A stretch of DNA of 64,000 nucleotides from Bacillus pinisoli (GCF_023036475.1 NZ_JAJQKI010000016.1:1-64000), one strand, 5' to 3'; numbered from the stretch's first letter, positions 18,513-27,529 are shown. Notes: generated by a model not told the origin, from the letters alone. A program made the numbers and translations.

Positions 18513-19517
18513 GTGAAAAAACTATTTTCATTGGTAATTGCATTAGTATTAATGTTAGCGCTTACAGCATGTAATAGCAGCACATCAGGATCAAACGGAG
18601 GAGAAGAAGCCGCAACTGAAAATTATCCAAATGACACACTCCAATGGACAATTGCTTTTGGACCGGGTGGAGGAAATGACATCATGTCAAGAACGATCAT
18701 TGATATCTTAAATAAGCATGATTTATATCCAGGAGATATTGTACCTGAAAACCGTGAAGGTGGAAGTGGTGCTGTAGGTTGGGGCTTCTTACACAATAAT
18801 GCTGGAAATCCTTATCACATTAGTTCAACGAGCGGTAGCTTTATAAATACTCCTTTAGTATCTGATGTTCCATTTAACTATGAATCATTTACTCCAGTTG
18901 CCTTACTTGCAACAGATGATATGGTAATGCTTGTAAATGGAGACTCTGAATTTAATACTTTAGAAGATTTCATTACAGCAGCTAAAAATAGTGGTAGTAA
19001 AAAGCTTTCTATTGGAGGAATTGGAGCTGTTAACGTTGACGCAATGATTCCAAAGTTATTAGGGGAAGCGGCTGGCTTTGAGTTTGAATATGTACCATTC
19101 CAAGGTGATGGTGAATTAACAAGTGCATTATTATCAAAGAGCGTACATGCAATCATGGCTAATCCTGCTGAAGCATTAGGTCAAATTGAAGCAGGTAAGA
19201 TGAAACCCCTAGCATTTACTGGACAAAAGCGAATTGAACAACTTCCTGATACACCAACGTTAATTGAACTTGGTTACGATGTTTCTTTACCAATGCCTCG
19301 TGGAGTTATTCTTGCTGGAGATGTTCCAGCTGAAGCTCAACAATGGTGGATTGATACGTTAAAGAAAGTTGTTGAAACAGATGAATGGAAGGCATACATT
19401 AGTGAAAATAGTTTAACAGAATACCAGTTATATGGTGATGAGTTCGGAGAGTATCTAAAGAATACAAGTTCAACATTTGAAGAGATCTTAATCGAAATCG
19501 GTGCAATTAAAAAATAA
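18513..19517 (+). CDS. tctC: Tripartite tricarboxylate transporter substrate-binding lipoprotein (TctC/Bug family)
   Basis: This 334-residue lipoprotein has a signal peptide ending in the lipobox LTAC (Cys20), then the Bug-family fold (ITFGPGGGNDIMSR-like segment near 50, GGSGAVGW, and the FVPFQGDGE-like substrate loop near 190). Such proteins deliver carboxylic acids to the TctAB membrane complex; in Gram-positives they are anchored to the outer face of the membrane. The start is GTG after AAAAGGGG. It is flanked by strong hairpins on both sides, suggesting that its transcript level is set separately. Confidence 0.9.
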   Translation: MKKLFSLVIALVLMLALTACNSSTSGSNGGEEAATENYPNDTLQWTIAFGPGGGNDIMSRTIIDILNKHDLYPGDIVPENREGGSGAVGWGFLHNNAGNPYHISSTSGSFINTPLVSDVPFNYESFTPVALLATDDMVMLVNGDSEFNTLEDFITAAKNSGSKKLSIGGIGAVNVDAMIPKLLGEAAGFEFEYVPFQGDGELTSALLSKSVHAIMANPAEALGQIEAGKMKPLAFTGQKRIEQLPDTPTLIELGYDVSLPMPRGVILAGDVPAEAQQWWIDTLKKVVETDEWKAYISENSLTEYQLYGDEFGEYLKNTSSTFEEILIEIGAIKK

Positions 19518-19561
19518 GGCTCTTCAAAAGCACAATGAAAACAGCTAAAAATAAAAACGAA

Positions 19562-19596
19562 TGAGCATGTGCATAAAGTGCACATGCTCACTTTCT
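19562..19596 (+). terminator. Hairpin between tctC and tctB, partial terminator
   Basis: TGAGCATGTGCA (19562-19573) pairs perfectly with TGCACATGCTCA (19579-19590), then CTTTCT. A 12-bp stem with a poor T tract is typical of hairpins that stabilise a binding-protein transcript and reduce downstream membrane-protein expression. Confidence 0.6.
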
Positions 19597-19612
19597 AAAA
19601 AGGGTGATAAAA

Positions 19613-20074
19613 ATGAAAATAGTGTTCTCAACCTTTTTGTTTGTTCTCTCACTCGCCTACACACAGATCGCCTTAGGCTTTAACTTCTATAATAACTCAC
19701 GACCTGGCCCAGGTTTCCTTCCAACAATAGTTGGGATCTTATTAGTTATATTTACTGGTCTTACCTTATATCAACAGGTGAAGGCATATAAGCAACAGAA
19801 GGCTGAAAATGTTGCTAGTGAGGAGACAGAAAAAGGCGAAAGTAAGGATGTTGCGATCTTAATAGTCTTAATTGCATTGTCCGTATTGTTGTTAAATGTA
19901 TTAGGTGGTCTGATTGTAATGCTACTATTTGTGTTCGCTAATCTCCACTTCTTCAACAAAGGTAAACACCTTCAAAATATTATTACAAGTGTTGTTGTTT
20001 CGACCTCGATTTTTTTACTGTTTGAATTGTGGCTAAATGCCGGTATCCCAAAAGGCTTTTTAAATCTATTTTAA
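19613..20074 (+). CDS. tctB: Tct transporter small membrane subunit TctB
   Basis: This 153-residue protein has four predicted membrane segments and the family-typical NNSRPGPGFLP stretch after the first one. Two further helices lie near 85-120 and one at the C-terminus. TctB pairs with TctA in the membrane. The ATG at 19613 is chosen because AAAAAGGG just upstream overlaps the alternative in-frame GTG at 19604. It lies between tctC and tctA, the canonical order. Confidence 0.85.
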   Translation: MKIVFSTFLFVLSLAYTQIALGFNFYNNSRPGPGFLPTIVGILLVIFTGLTLYQQVKAYKQQKAENVASEETEKGESKDVAILIVLIALSVLLLNVLGGLIVMLLFVFANLHFFNKGKHLQNIITSVVVSTSIFLLFELWLNAGIPKGFLNLF

Positions 20075-20095
20075 TGGTACGTTAGGAGGTGCTCT

Positions 20096-21646
20096 ATGGA
20101 TCTGTTTACAAATTTGATGCAAGGATTTGAAGTAGCGATTACACCCGTAAATATTCTTTTCCTTATTATAGGTGCATTTGTTGGGATGGTTGTTGGTATT
20201 TTCCCAGGGTTCGGACCTTCAGCCGGGATTGCCATCCTTCTACCTATGACCTTTACGCTAGAACCAACTACTGCAATTATCATGCTAGCCGGGATTTACT
20301 ATGGATCAATGTATGGTGGTACTATCACATCCATCTTAATCAATACTCCAGGTGAATCAGCAACCGTTGCGAGTACACTTGACGGTTATCCATTAGCGAA
20401 GGCAGGAAGAGCAGGTCCTGCACTTGTTATGCAGGCGGTAGCCTCGTTTGTGGGTGGAACCATTGGTGTTATCTTAATATGCTCTCTAGCACCGTTCTTC
20501 TCTGAAGTGGCTATATCATTCGGTCCTGCAGAGTATTTCATGTTAATGGTTATGGGTCTACTTACATTAACGATAATGACGGGTGATAATAAACGAAATG
20601 GTATCGTCTCAGCATTATTAGGTTTAGCAATTGCAACGGTAGGTGTTGACGTTGTTTCTGGAATGCAGCGTTATACATTTGGATCAGCAGAGCTAATTAA
20701 CGGTATTGACTTTATCCCCGTTGCAATCGGACTATTTGGTTTAGGTGAGTTATTCCACTGTGTTTATACAGGTCTGCATAAAGGTAAAGCATCAGAACCG
20801 ATTAAATTTAGTTATCGTGGTGGGCATTTTTGGCCAAACCTAAAGGATTATATTGAATGTAAATTTACATTTATTAGATCATCCGTACTAGGATTTGTTA
20901 TCGGGGTTTTACCAGGAGCGGGAGCAACCATCGCTTCCTTAATGTCCTACTCGGTTGAGAAAAAAATGTCAAAAACTCCAGAGAAATTTGGTAAAGGGGC
21001 TATGCCTGGATTAGTAGGACCTGAAGCCGCAAACAATGCAGCTTCTGCAGGTGCAATGATTCCGCTTTTAACGCTAGGTATCCCGGGATCTGGTTCAACT
21101 GCTGTTTTACTAGGTGCCTTCTTAATGTGGGGGCTTCAACCAGGACCTTTATTAATGGAAAATAATCCAGACTTTACGTGGGGATTAATTACTAGTATGT
21201 ATCTTGGAAATGTCGTTTTATTATTAGTAAATATTGTGGCGATTCCACTCTTTGTAAAGATAATGAGAGTACCTTATAAAATGCTCGTACCTGTCATTTT
21301 AATACTATGTGTTATCGGAACTTATAGCTTACATGGAAGTATTGTGGAAACTTGGATCTTATTATTCGCAGGAATCGTAGGATTCTTTATGAAGCAATAT
21401 GGGTACTCTCCAGCAGCATTAGTACTCGCGTTAGTTCTTGGACCATTAGCAGAGAACTCTCTACGACAAGCACTAATCTCATCAGGTGGAAGTTTTAGTG
21501 TATTTGTTGTAAGACCAGTTTCTCTTTCATTATTAATTGTCATTTTATTGGTAATCATTGTCCCAATGATCTTAAGCTTTCGAAAGAAAAGAGCAGGAGG
21601 CTCTACTCTGAATAAAGGTGGAGATGATAAAAATGTTACCTCTTGA
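20096..21646 (+). CDS. tctA: Tct transporter large membrane subunit TctA
   Basis: This 516-residue polytopic protein carries the duplicated glycine-rich TctA signatures. In the first half is VVGIFPGFGPSAGIAILLP with MYGGTITSILINTPGES; in the second half is FVIGVLPGAGATIAS with PLLTLGIPGSGSTAVLLGAF. About twelve membrane segments are expected. It forms the solute pathway for the carboxylate bound by TctC. Its last 14 nt overlap the second CoA transferase gene, so import and CoA activation are translationally linked. Confidence 0.92.
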   Translation: MDLFTNLMQGFEVAITPVNILFLIIGAFVGMVVGIFPGFGPSAGIAILLPMTFTLEPTTAIIMLAGIYYGSMYGGTITSILINTPGESATVASTLDGYPLAKAGRAGPALVMQAVASFVGGTIGVILICSLAPFFSEVAISFGPAEYFMLMVMGLLTLTIMTGDNKRNGIVSALLGLAIATVGVDVVSGMQRYTFGSAELINGIDFIPVAIGLFGLGELFHCVYTGLHKGKASEPIKFSYRGGHFWPNLKDYIECKFTFIRSSVLGFVIGVLPGAGATIASLMSYSVEKKMSKTPEKFGKGAMPGLVGPEAANNAASAGAMIPLLTLGIPGSGSTAVLLGAFLMWGLQPGPLLMENNPDFTWGLITSMYLGNVVLLLVNIVAIPLFVKIMRVPYKMLVPVILILCVIGTYSLHGSIVETWILLFAGIVGFFMKQYGYSPAALVLALVLGPLAENSLRQALISSGGSFSVFVVRPVSLSLLIVILLVIIVPMILSFRKKRAGGSTLNKGGDDKNVTS

Positions 21647-22832
21647 GGGAATTAAAATTATTGATTTAACTAGAATCTTGAGTGGTCCATTTTGTACAAT
21701 GACACTGGCTGATATGGGGGCAGAAGTAATTAAGATTGAAAGCCCTGCAGGTGATGATACAAGAAAATGGGGCCCACCCTTTATAAATGAACAAAGTGCC
21801 TATTACACAAGTATTAATCGAAATAAACAAAGTATCGTTTTAAATCTTAAAGAGGAAAAAGGTCGGAAAATTCTCTTAGATTTAGTAAAGGATGCTGACG
21901 TAGTTGTAGAAAACTTTCGCCCGGGTACGATCGCCAAGCTAGGAGTAGGTTATGAGACATTAAAGGAACATAACCCACGAATCATTCTTTGCTCTATATC
22001 AGGATTTGGTCAGACTGGACTATATGCACAAAAGCCAGGATATGATGTTCTTGCTCAAGGTATGGGAGGCCTGATGTCCGTAACGGGAGAAAAGGGAGGA
22101 GCCCCTGTAAAAGCCGGATATTCTTTAGCTGATATTGGTTCAGGTATGTGGGCAGCATTCGGGATTCTTACGGCACTATGGGAAAGAGAGCGCTCAGGTG
22201 AAGGACAATGGGTTGATACTTCCCTTTTGGATACAATGGTTTCATGGCAAACCTATTTAGCAGCTAATTATTTTGCGACAAATGATAATCCAGAGCCACT
22301 AGGAGGAGCTCATCCTAATATTGTGCCTTATCAAGTTTTTGAAGCTTCAGACGGTCACTTTATTATTGCCGTTGGAAACGATAAGCTATGGCAAGCATTC
22401 ATAGGTGCACTAGATAAAGAAGAGTTAAATGATGAACGGTTTGCAACCAATCCAGATCGGGTTAATAATCGAGAAATCCTAATCCCAATGCTAAACCAAA
22501 TCTTTAAAACAAAAACGGTGCAAGAGTGGATCACCATTATTGAAAATGCGAGAATTCCATGTGGCCCTGTAAATAAATTCTCAGATGTATTAAGTGATCC
22601 ACATGTACTGGACCGTGAAATGGTTATTGAAATGTCTTCACCTGAAGGGAATGCAGTGAAGATGCTAGGTATTCCTGTTAAATTCTCAAGAACACCAGGA
22701 AAAGCGAGAGATCTCCCGCCAAAACTAGGTGAGCATACAGACCTCATATTGAAAAAGCTTGGATATAGTGACCAAGAAATTGATGAATTATCAAGGGATG
22801 GAATAATAAAAGGAAGTAAACAAGTAATTTAG
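21633..22832 (+). CDS. CaiB/BaiF class III CoA transferase (second copy)
   Basis: This 399-residue family III CoA transferase is clearly related to the one at 16012 (LEGIKIIDLTRILSGPFCTMTLADMGAEV at the start; catalytic Asp167 in LADIGSG). The ATG at 21633, served by AAAGGTGGAG, is preferred over the GTG at 21618. Two different family III transferases around one transporter suggest either two acids or a donor/acceptor cycle. No terminator is obvious downstream. Confidence 0.9.
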   Translation: MLPLEGIKIIDLTRILSGPFCTMTLADMGAEVIKIESPAGDDTRKWGPPFINEQSAYYTSINRNKQSIVLNLKEEKGRKILLDLVKDADVVVENFRPGTIAKLGVGYETLKEHNPRIILCSISGFGQTGLYAQKPGYDVLAQGMGGLMSVTGEKGGAPVKAGYSLADIGSGMWAAFGILTALWERERSGEGQWVDTSLLDTMVSWQTYLAANYFATNDNPEPLGGAHPNIVPYQVFEASDGHFIIAVGNDKLWQAFIGALDKEELNDERFATNPDRVNNREILIPMLNQIFKTKTVQEWITIIENARIPCGPVNKFSDVLSDPHVLDREMVIEMSSPEGNAVKMLGIPVKFSRTPGKARDLPPKLGEHTDLILKKLGYSDQEIDELSRDGIIKGSKQVI

Positions 22833-23041
22833 ACTACTTTCCCTGAAATTAAGCCGATAAAATGCCGTATTTCTCGTTTAGAATAGTACAGCTCTTTTTA
22901 TTTAAAGCACTGGACATTGTATTACCGAGTAAAAATCCGGGTTCCTGAGATTTTCACGAATGCAACAATCTTTACAAAAACAGCCCTGAACAAAAAACTA
23001 GAAGAGTTTCTTCTTTAATGTTTGGAAATTGAAACGAAATT

Positions 23042-23056
23042 CTATATGATATATAG
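23042..23056. promoter_or_regulatory. Palindrome before the first GntR gene
   Basis: CTATAT-GAT-ATATAG is a perfect 6-bp inverted repeat 32 bp before the start codon and overlaps a possible -10 (TATGAT). It is a candidate autoregulatory site. The remainder of 22833-23088 shows nothing else that I can support. Confidence 0.35.
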
Positions 23057-23088
23057 GTGGCGGAGTAGAGAAGAAGGAATGGTACGAG

Positions 23089-23757
23089 ATGAATAAACCT
23101 AAAACAATGACAGAGTATGCATATGAAGAACTTAAAAATAACATATTAGCCGGTGTCTATAAGCCTGGAGATAAGTTAACAGAAGTTGCTCTTGCTAATG
23201 AGTTAAATGTAAGTCGTACTCCTATTCGGGATGCGCTTCAGCGACTTGGAGCAGAAGGCCTAGTAACGATCACTCCTCATAAGGGAATAATGGTGACAAA
23301 GCTAACGAAGAAGGATGTACAGGATTATTATCAAGTAAGAAAAATGTTGGAAGGTCTGGCAGCTAAATTGGCTGCTGAAAACGCTACAGAAACGGAACTA
23401 GCGTTATTTCGGGAGTTTTTTGAAGGATTAGAGGAGCTTTTTGAAAGAGAAAAGGGCCTTGATAATTATAAGGATATCGCCAAGAAAAATGTAGAATTTC
23501 ACCGTTTAATATGTCAAATGGCTAAAAATGATGTATTGGCCAAAATGTTGGAAAACCTTGCTAGTCCTATTACAGTTGTCCGGTCCACTAATTGGTCAAC
23601 CTTTAAAGATCGAAAGAATATTACAATGGAAGAGCATAGGAAAATTGCTTATGCGATTCTTGCAAAAGATAGCAAACTTGCTCAAGAAGCAGCAGAGGAG
23701 CATATTCAACAAGCATTGGAAACTTCTATGTTAGCTGTTCAAGACGAGGATGATTAA
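23089..23757 (+). CDS. GntR-family regulator with FCD ligand domain
   Basis: This 222-residue regulator has an N-terminal winged helix (MTEYAYEELKNNILAGVYKPGDKLTE; LNVSRTPIRDALQRL at about 43-57) and a C-terminal all-helical FCD domain. The FCD metal/ligand residues are visible as R(K)xxE, the FH segment near 126-128 and the EH pairs near the end. It follows the CoA-transferase/Tct operon on the same strand, so it is the first candidate to bind the three TTGTATAC operators upstream of that operon. A minus-strand GntR gene converges on it through a shared terminator. Confidence 0.88.
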   Translation: MNKPKTMTEYAYEELKNNILAGVYKPGDKLTEVALANELNVSRTPIRDALQRLGAEGLVTITPHKGIMVTKLTKKDVQDYYQVRKMLEGLAAKLAAENATETELALFREFFEGLEELFEREKGLDNYKDIAKKNVEFHRLICQMAKNDVLAKMLENLASPITVVRSTNWSTFKDRKNITMEEHRKIAYAILAKDSKLAQEAAEEHIQQALETSMLAVQDEDD

Positions 23758-23759
23758 AG

Positions 23760-23794
23760 AGAAGCAAAAATCATACGATTTTTGCTTCTTCTAT
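23760..23794. terminator. Bidirectional terminator between convergent GntR genes
   Basis: AGAAGCAAAAATC (23760-23772) pairs with GATTTTTGCTTCT (23777-23789) around a 4-nt loop. The minus-strand gene's last codons lie inside the hairpin. Confidence 0.8.
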
Positions 23795-24394
23795 TTGTTG
23801 GATGTAATCTGTCAAAGCTGTATAATTTAAGGAATTGTATGCCTCAAGAATCTTATCAATTTCAAATCGATTCGTAACATGTAAATAAAAGTCAAAGCTC
23901 TCTAGGAGTTGATTTGTTAGTTGCCAGATTTCTAGATAATAGTTATTCAATAATTGTTTCCCTACAAAATCAACTAATGATGAAAAAGAAGACCAAAAAT
24001 CAGCTTGATCTACTTGTAATTGGTCAATACTGATCTGATTAGAAATCCCTAGCGAAAGTATTTGTCTAGCATGAAGAAGGGATACTTGATAGTACTTGTG
24101 TAACTCAACCAGATTCTCTTCCTTCCTAATAATGGACAGCGGTATTAAGTAAGGTGGAGGCTTAGAAACAAAAGTACCTTCTCCTTGTCTTGACTCTAAG
24201 TATTGTAAGATTTCTAACGCCCTAATTCCTTCTCTTACAGAAGAGCGACTTACTTCTAATCGTTCGCTTAATTGTCTCTCTGTAGGTAACTTAGAACCGG
24301 GTTTAAGCTTTTCTGCAGCTATATATTGAATTAGTTGTCTTGTTACTTCTTCAGACATTCTGGGAACACTTTGTATTCCATAGTTTTTCTTCAT
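23771..24394 (-). CDS. FadR-like GntR-family regulator, shortened effector domain
   Basis: This 207-residue protein has a clear GntR winged helix (SEEVTRQLIQYIAAEKLKPGSKLPTERQLSERLEVSRSSVREGIRALE, in pieces across 14-65) and a GEGTFV wing. The C-terminal ~130 residues are helical but short and lack the usual FCD histidines, so ligand binding by the usual metal site is doubtful. It diverges from the GntR gene at 24629, sharing the 24395-24628 control region with its TGGTCAGACCA site, so either protein could be the one that binds there. Confidence 0.82.
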   Translation of the reverse strand: MKKNYGIQSVPRMSEEVTRQLIQYIAAEKLKPGSKLPTERQLSERLEVSRSSVREGIRALEILQYLESRQGEGTFVSKPPPYLIPLSIIRKEENLVELHKYYQVSLLHARQILSLGISNQISIDQLQVDQADFWSSFSSLVDFVGKQLLNNYYLEIWQLTNQLLESFDFYLHVTNRFEIDKILEAYNSLNYTALTDYIQQIEEAKIV

Positions 24395-24511
24395 GTATTT
24401 TCATTCCTTTTGATCAAAGTCTATACATATAATAAACGAAATAAGCTTAAGAAGAAATGAAAGATTGCTATTGACTAATGTAACAATTATAATTATCATA
24501 ATAAGTAAATA

Positions 24512-24524
24512 ATGGTCAGACCAT
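24512..24524. promoter_or_regulatory. GntR/FCD-type operator, copy 2
   Basis: ATGGTC-A-GACCAT is a perfect 6-bp inverted repeat. It lies just before a -10-like TATAAT (24533-24538) that would serve the GntR gene at 24629, suggesting autorepression. Confidence 0.7.
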
Positions 24525-24541
24525 CATAAATATATAATATT

Positions 24542-24557
24542 TAGTAAGCGTTTTCTA
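24542..24557. promoter_or_regulatory. cre-like site in the divergent GntR control region
   Basis: TAGTAAGCGTTTTCTA differs from the cre consensus at two positions. It is just after the likely -10 of the gene at 24629. Confidence 0.3.
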
Positions 24558-24628
24558 GCAATATATTACTATTAATCGTACTTATATTAAATGAAGAGTC
24601 TATTGGTCCTTGTTAAAATCATAACGAA

Positions 24629-25354
24629 ATGGTGATTTATTTGTCGTTAAAACCGATTAAGAAAAAGAGGCTTTTTGAAGAAATTATTTTAGCAATTGAG
24701 CAGTATATTAAAAATGAAAATATTCAGCCAGGTGGAAAGTTACCCTCAGAAAATGAATTGTCTTCAATCTTCCAAGTTAGTAAGACTGCTGTGCGAGAAG
24801 CCATGAGTGTTCTGCAAGCCAATGGTTTAATTGAAAAGAGGTCAGGAGCAGGAATTTTCTTAAAGGAGATCGAGGGAATTAATACTGTCTCAAAAAGTCT
24901 AGTTAAAAATCTATTTCAGAATTCAGAGATTTTAGAGGTCTTAGAATTTAGACGTGGAATAGAAGTAGAAGCAGTTAGCTTAGCGGCTATTCGAGCCACT
25001 CCTGAGGATATTGAAAGAATTAGTCAGGCACACGAAGAATTAATTGCAGCTAATAAAGCGGGTGGACTAGGGCTAGAAGAAGACTACAATTTCCACTATG
25101 CAATCATTCTTGCCTCACATAATTCAATCTATAAAGAAGTATTCAATAAAATTGCTTCTAAGTTTGAAGAAGGTATGAGAATTAGTAAGCTACAATCCGC
25201 AAAGGTACCCGGACGTTTTGCTCAAGCTTATAAAGAGCATGAAGATATTTTAAAAGCAATTTGTCTAAAGGATCCTAAATTAGCATCAGAGGCAATGAGA
25301 CATCATCTACTAGAGAATGAACGAAAAATATGGAATGGATTGCAAGATAGTTAA
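24629..25354 (+). CDS. GntR-family regulator with FCD domain, likely controlling the hydroxyacid operon
   Basis: This protein of 241 residues (237 if the TTG at 24641 is used, which sits better behind TGGTGAT) has a GntR winged helix (LPSENELSSIFQVSKTAVREAMSVL) with a RSGAGIFL wing, and an FCD domain with FRRGIE-like, NFHYAI and EHxxIL motifs that carry the metal-binding histidines. TGGTCAGACCA-type operators lie both upstream (24512) and downstream (25397, before the 25478 operon), and a third lies at 13718. It is the best candidate repressor for all three. Confidence 0.87.
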   Translation: MVIYLSLKPIKKKRLFEEIILAIEQYIKNENIQPGGKLPSENELSSIFQVSKTAVREAMSVLQANGLIEKRSGAGIFLKEIEGINTVSKSLVKNLFQNSEILEVLEFRRGIEVEAVSLAAIRATPEDIERISQAHEELIAANKAGGLGLEEDYNFHYAIILASHNSIYKEVFNKIASKFEEGMRISKLQSAKVPGRFAQAYKEHEDILKAICLKDPKLASEAMRHHLLENERKIWNGLQDS

Positions 25355-25396
25355 TAAGATAGAGTGAGCAATGAAAAGTTCACTATATTTTATTAA

Positions 25397-25410
25397 TAGG
25401 TCTGACCATA
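25397..25410. promoter_or_regulatory. GntR/FCD-type operator, copy 3
   Basis: TAGGTCTGACCATA contains AGGTC-T-GACCA, one base off the perfect palindrome of the other two copies. It lies 68 bp before the hydroxyacid operon. Confidence 0.65.
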
Positions 25411-25477
25411 CTAAAAACATATAAAACTAAAGGTTGCATACATAATTAACTAAAAATGAAGAAGAGGTGAAGATAAG

Positions 25478-26542
25478 GTGCAAAATATAACAAGAGTTAA
25501 TGACCAGTCCCTTGAGGATTATGTATTTTCTATTTTTATTGCAGCAGGATTAGATCCATTTCAATCAAAATTAATAGCTAGGCACTTAGTATTGGCAAAT
25601 TTAAGAGGTGTAGACTCTCATGGGGTAAGTCGAGTTGACATTTACACTAAGAGATTAGATTTGGGTACAGTTAATAAGAATTTTAATTTCAATATAAAAA
25701 ACGAAAGCCCCGTAAGTGCTTTAGTTGATGGCGGGAATAGTACAGGAATACCATTAGCAACAGAAGGAATTAAACTAGCAATCTCAAAAGCAAAGCAAAG
25801 CGGAATTGGGATCGTAGGTATTCATAACTCCAATCATTGTGGAATGCTAGCTGATTACATTAGTCAGGCTGTAGAAGAGGATTGTGTCGCATTCGCAACA
25901 ACCAATGCTCCTGCCAATATGGCACCTTGGGGTGGAAAGGGTCGTTTCTTTGGAACGAATCCACTAGCCTATGGAATACCAGCGGGTGAGGAACTAAACA
26001 TCATTTGTGATATGGCTACAAGTAAAGTAGCAAAAGGAAAAATCGTTGTAGCACAGAAAAATAATCAAACGATTCCATTGGGTTGGGCATTATCAAGTGA
26101 AGGAAGGCCAACTACAGATCCAAATGAAGCTTTAAAAGGTGTGTTTTTACCAGTTGGTGAAGCAAAGGGATACGGTTTAGCATTATTAGTGGAATCTTTC
26201 TCAGCGCTTATGACTGGAGCCGCCTTCGGACCTCATATTGGTGATCTCTATAAGGAAAATGAGAAGCAAAATGTAGGACAGTTTTTCTTTGTGATGAGAG
26301 CAGATCTGTTTAGACCGTTAGAGGAGTTTAAAGCAGATGTTGATCAAATGATTAAAGAAATTCGAAATGTCCCTTTAGCAGAAAATATAGAACAAATTTA
26401 TCTACCAGGGGAAATAGAACTAAACCATTATGAGGAACGTAAAGCAAATGGTATTCCATTGACTCAAGAAATTCTAAATGAACTACTGCTCGTAGGAAAG
26501 CGCTATAACGTACAACCCAATTTAATAGAGGTTCATGTCTAG
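25478..26542 (+). CDS. Malate/L-lactate/ureidoglycolate dehydrogenase-family oxidoreductase (Ldh2)
   Basis: This 354-residue protein belongs to the Ldh2/YlbC/ComC NAD(P)-dependent 2-hydroxyacid dehydrogenase family. Evidence is NLRGVDSHGVSR (about 43-54, with the family's catalytic-region His), GIHNSNHCGMLADY (about 117-130), GTNPLAYGIP and GEAKGYGLALLVE. The fold is unrelated to classical lactate dehydrogenases. The start is GTG after AAGAGGTGAAG. It is first in an operon of four oxidoreductase or lyase genes, so it likely oxidises a 2-hydroxy acid to a 2-keto acid. Confidence 0.88.
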   Translation: MQNITRVNDQSLEDYVFSIFIAAGLDPFQSKLIARHLVLANLRGVDSHGVSRVDIYTKRLDLGTVNKNFNFNIKNESPVSALVDGGNSTGIPLATEGIKLAISKAKQSGIGIVGIHNSNHCGMLADYISQAVEEDCVAFATTNAPANMAPWGGKGRFFGTNPLAYGIPAGEELNIICDMATSKVAKGKIVVAQKNNQTIPLGWALSSEGRPTTDPNEALKGVFLPVGEAKGYGLALLVESFSALMTGAAFGPHIGDLYKENEKQNVGQFFFVMRADLFRPLEEFKADVDQMIKEIRNVPLAENIEQIYLPGEIELNHYEERKANGIPLTQEILNELLLVGKRYNVQPNLIEVHV

Positions 26543-26644
26543 TTCATACCTAAACTTTGAACCTATTAAAATATATTACTTTCACTTTGTATTTTAGTGT
26601 TAAACACTATGAATAAATATGATGAATTTAAAGGAGAGAAGACA

Positions 26645-27529
26645 ATGAGATTATCCACTTTAGTTGTTAACAATGAGGAAAAAGGTGCTGTTATTACAAA
26701 AAATGGTGCTGTGTTAATTGAAGACATTAATCAAGCTTTCGATCAAAATTGGCATACAAATTTATTTGATGTTATTTCCCATAATCAATTAATTAGTTTT
26801 AATGAGTGGTATAAAGCAGAAGGTAAAAGCCTGGTAGAAAACTATCAAAATTATGTTCCTAAAAATGAATTAGTGTATGGACCTCTATATAGACATCCGA
26901 GAAAGATTTGGGGAATTGGATTAAATTATGTCGAACATGCTGCAGATTTAAGTGAAAAAGCACCAAGTACAGAACCTGCAAGCTTTATGAAACCAGATAC
27001 GACGATTATTGGTCCTAACGACACGATAGAGATTCCGCACCAATCTCATCGCACAACGGCTGAAGCAGAGCTTGGAGTAATAATTGGTAAGGTATGTAAA
27101 GATGTTTCTGAAGAGGATGCTGAATCTGTAGTGGCTGGATACACGACCATTATTGATATGACAGCTGAAGATATCTTAGAAAAGAATCCAAGATACTTAA
27201 CACGTTCAAAAAGCTTTGATACATTCTTTAGCTTTGGACCACAACTTGTCACTCCTGATGAAGTAGAAGATGTATTGGCTCTTAATGTATCGACCGTAAT
27301 TAATGGAAAGCTTCATCGTAAAAACGTGGTAGCTAATATGACATTCCGTCCTTGGAACCTAGTATCATTCCATTCTAAGGTTATGACCCTATTACCTGGT
27401 GATATCATTTCAACGGGTACACCTGGTGCTGTTCATATTAATGATGAAGATACAGTAGAATGTCATATTGATGGATTTGAAAAATTAGTAAACAAAGTAA
27501 GAGACTTAAAGGTTGCTAATGTAAAATAA
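26645..27529 (+). CDS. Fumarylacetoacetate-hydrolase-family protein
   Basis: This 294-residue FAH-superfamily protein has the typical IWGIGLNYVEHAADL segment, metal-ligand acidic residues in AEAELGVIIGK, and the late TPGDIISTGTPGAV-like motif (here LPGDIISTGTPGAVH). Family members hydrolyse C-C bonds of acylpyruvates, or act as hydratases or decarboxylases on 2-keto acids, using Mg or Mn. AAAGGAGAG before the ATG at 26645 fixes the start; an upstream in-frame GTG at 26597 lacks a site. Confidence 0.87.
   Translation: MRLSTLVVNNEEKGAVITKNGAVLIEDINQAFDQNWHTNLFDVISHNQLISFNEWYKAEGKSLVENYQNYVPKNELVYGPLYRHPRKIWGIGLNYVEHAADLSEKAPSTEPASFMKPDTTIIGPNDTIEIPHQSHRTTAEAELGVIIGKVCKDVSEEDAESVVAGYTTIIDMTAEDILEKNPRYLTRSKSFDTFFSFGPQLVTPDEVEDVLALNVSTVINGKLHRKNVVANMTFRPWNLVSFHSKVMTLLPGDIISTGTPGAVHINDEDTVECHIDGFEKLVNKVRDLKVANVK

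Noticed and set aside
22833-23041. Terminator after the second CoA transferase gene
   Set aside because: No stem of more than a few base pairs followed by T residues could be found.
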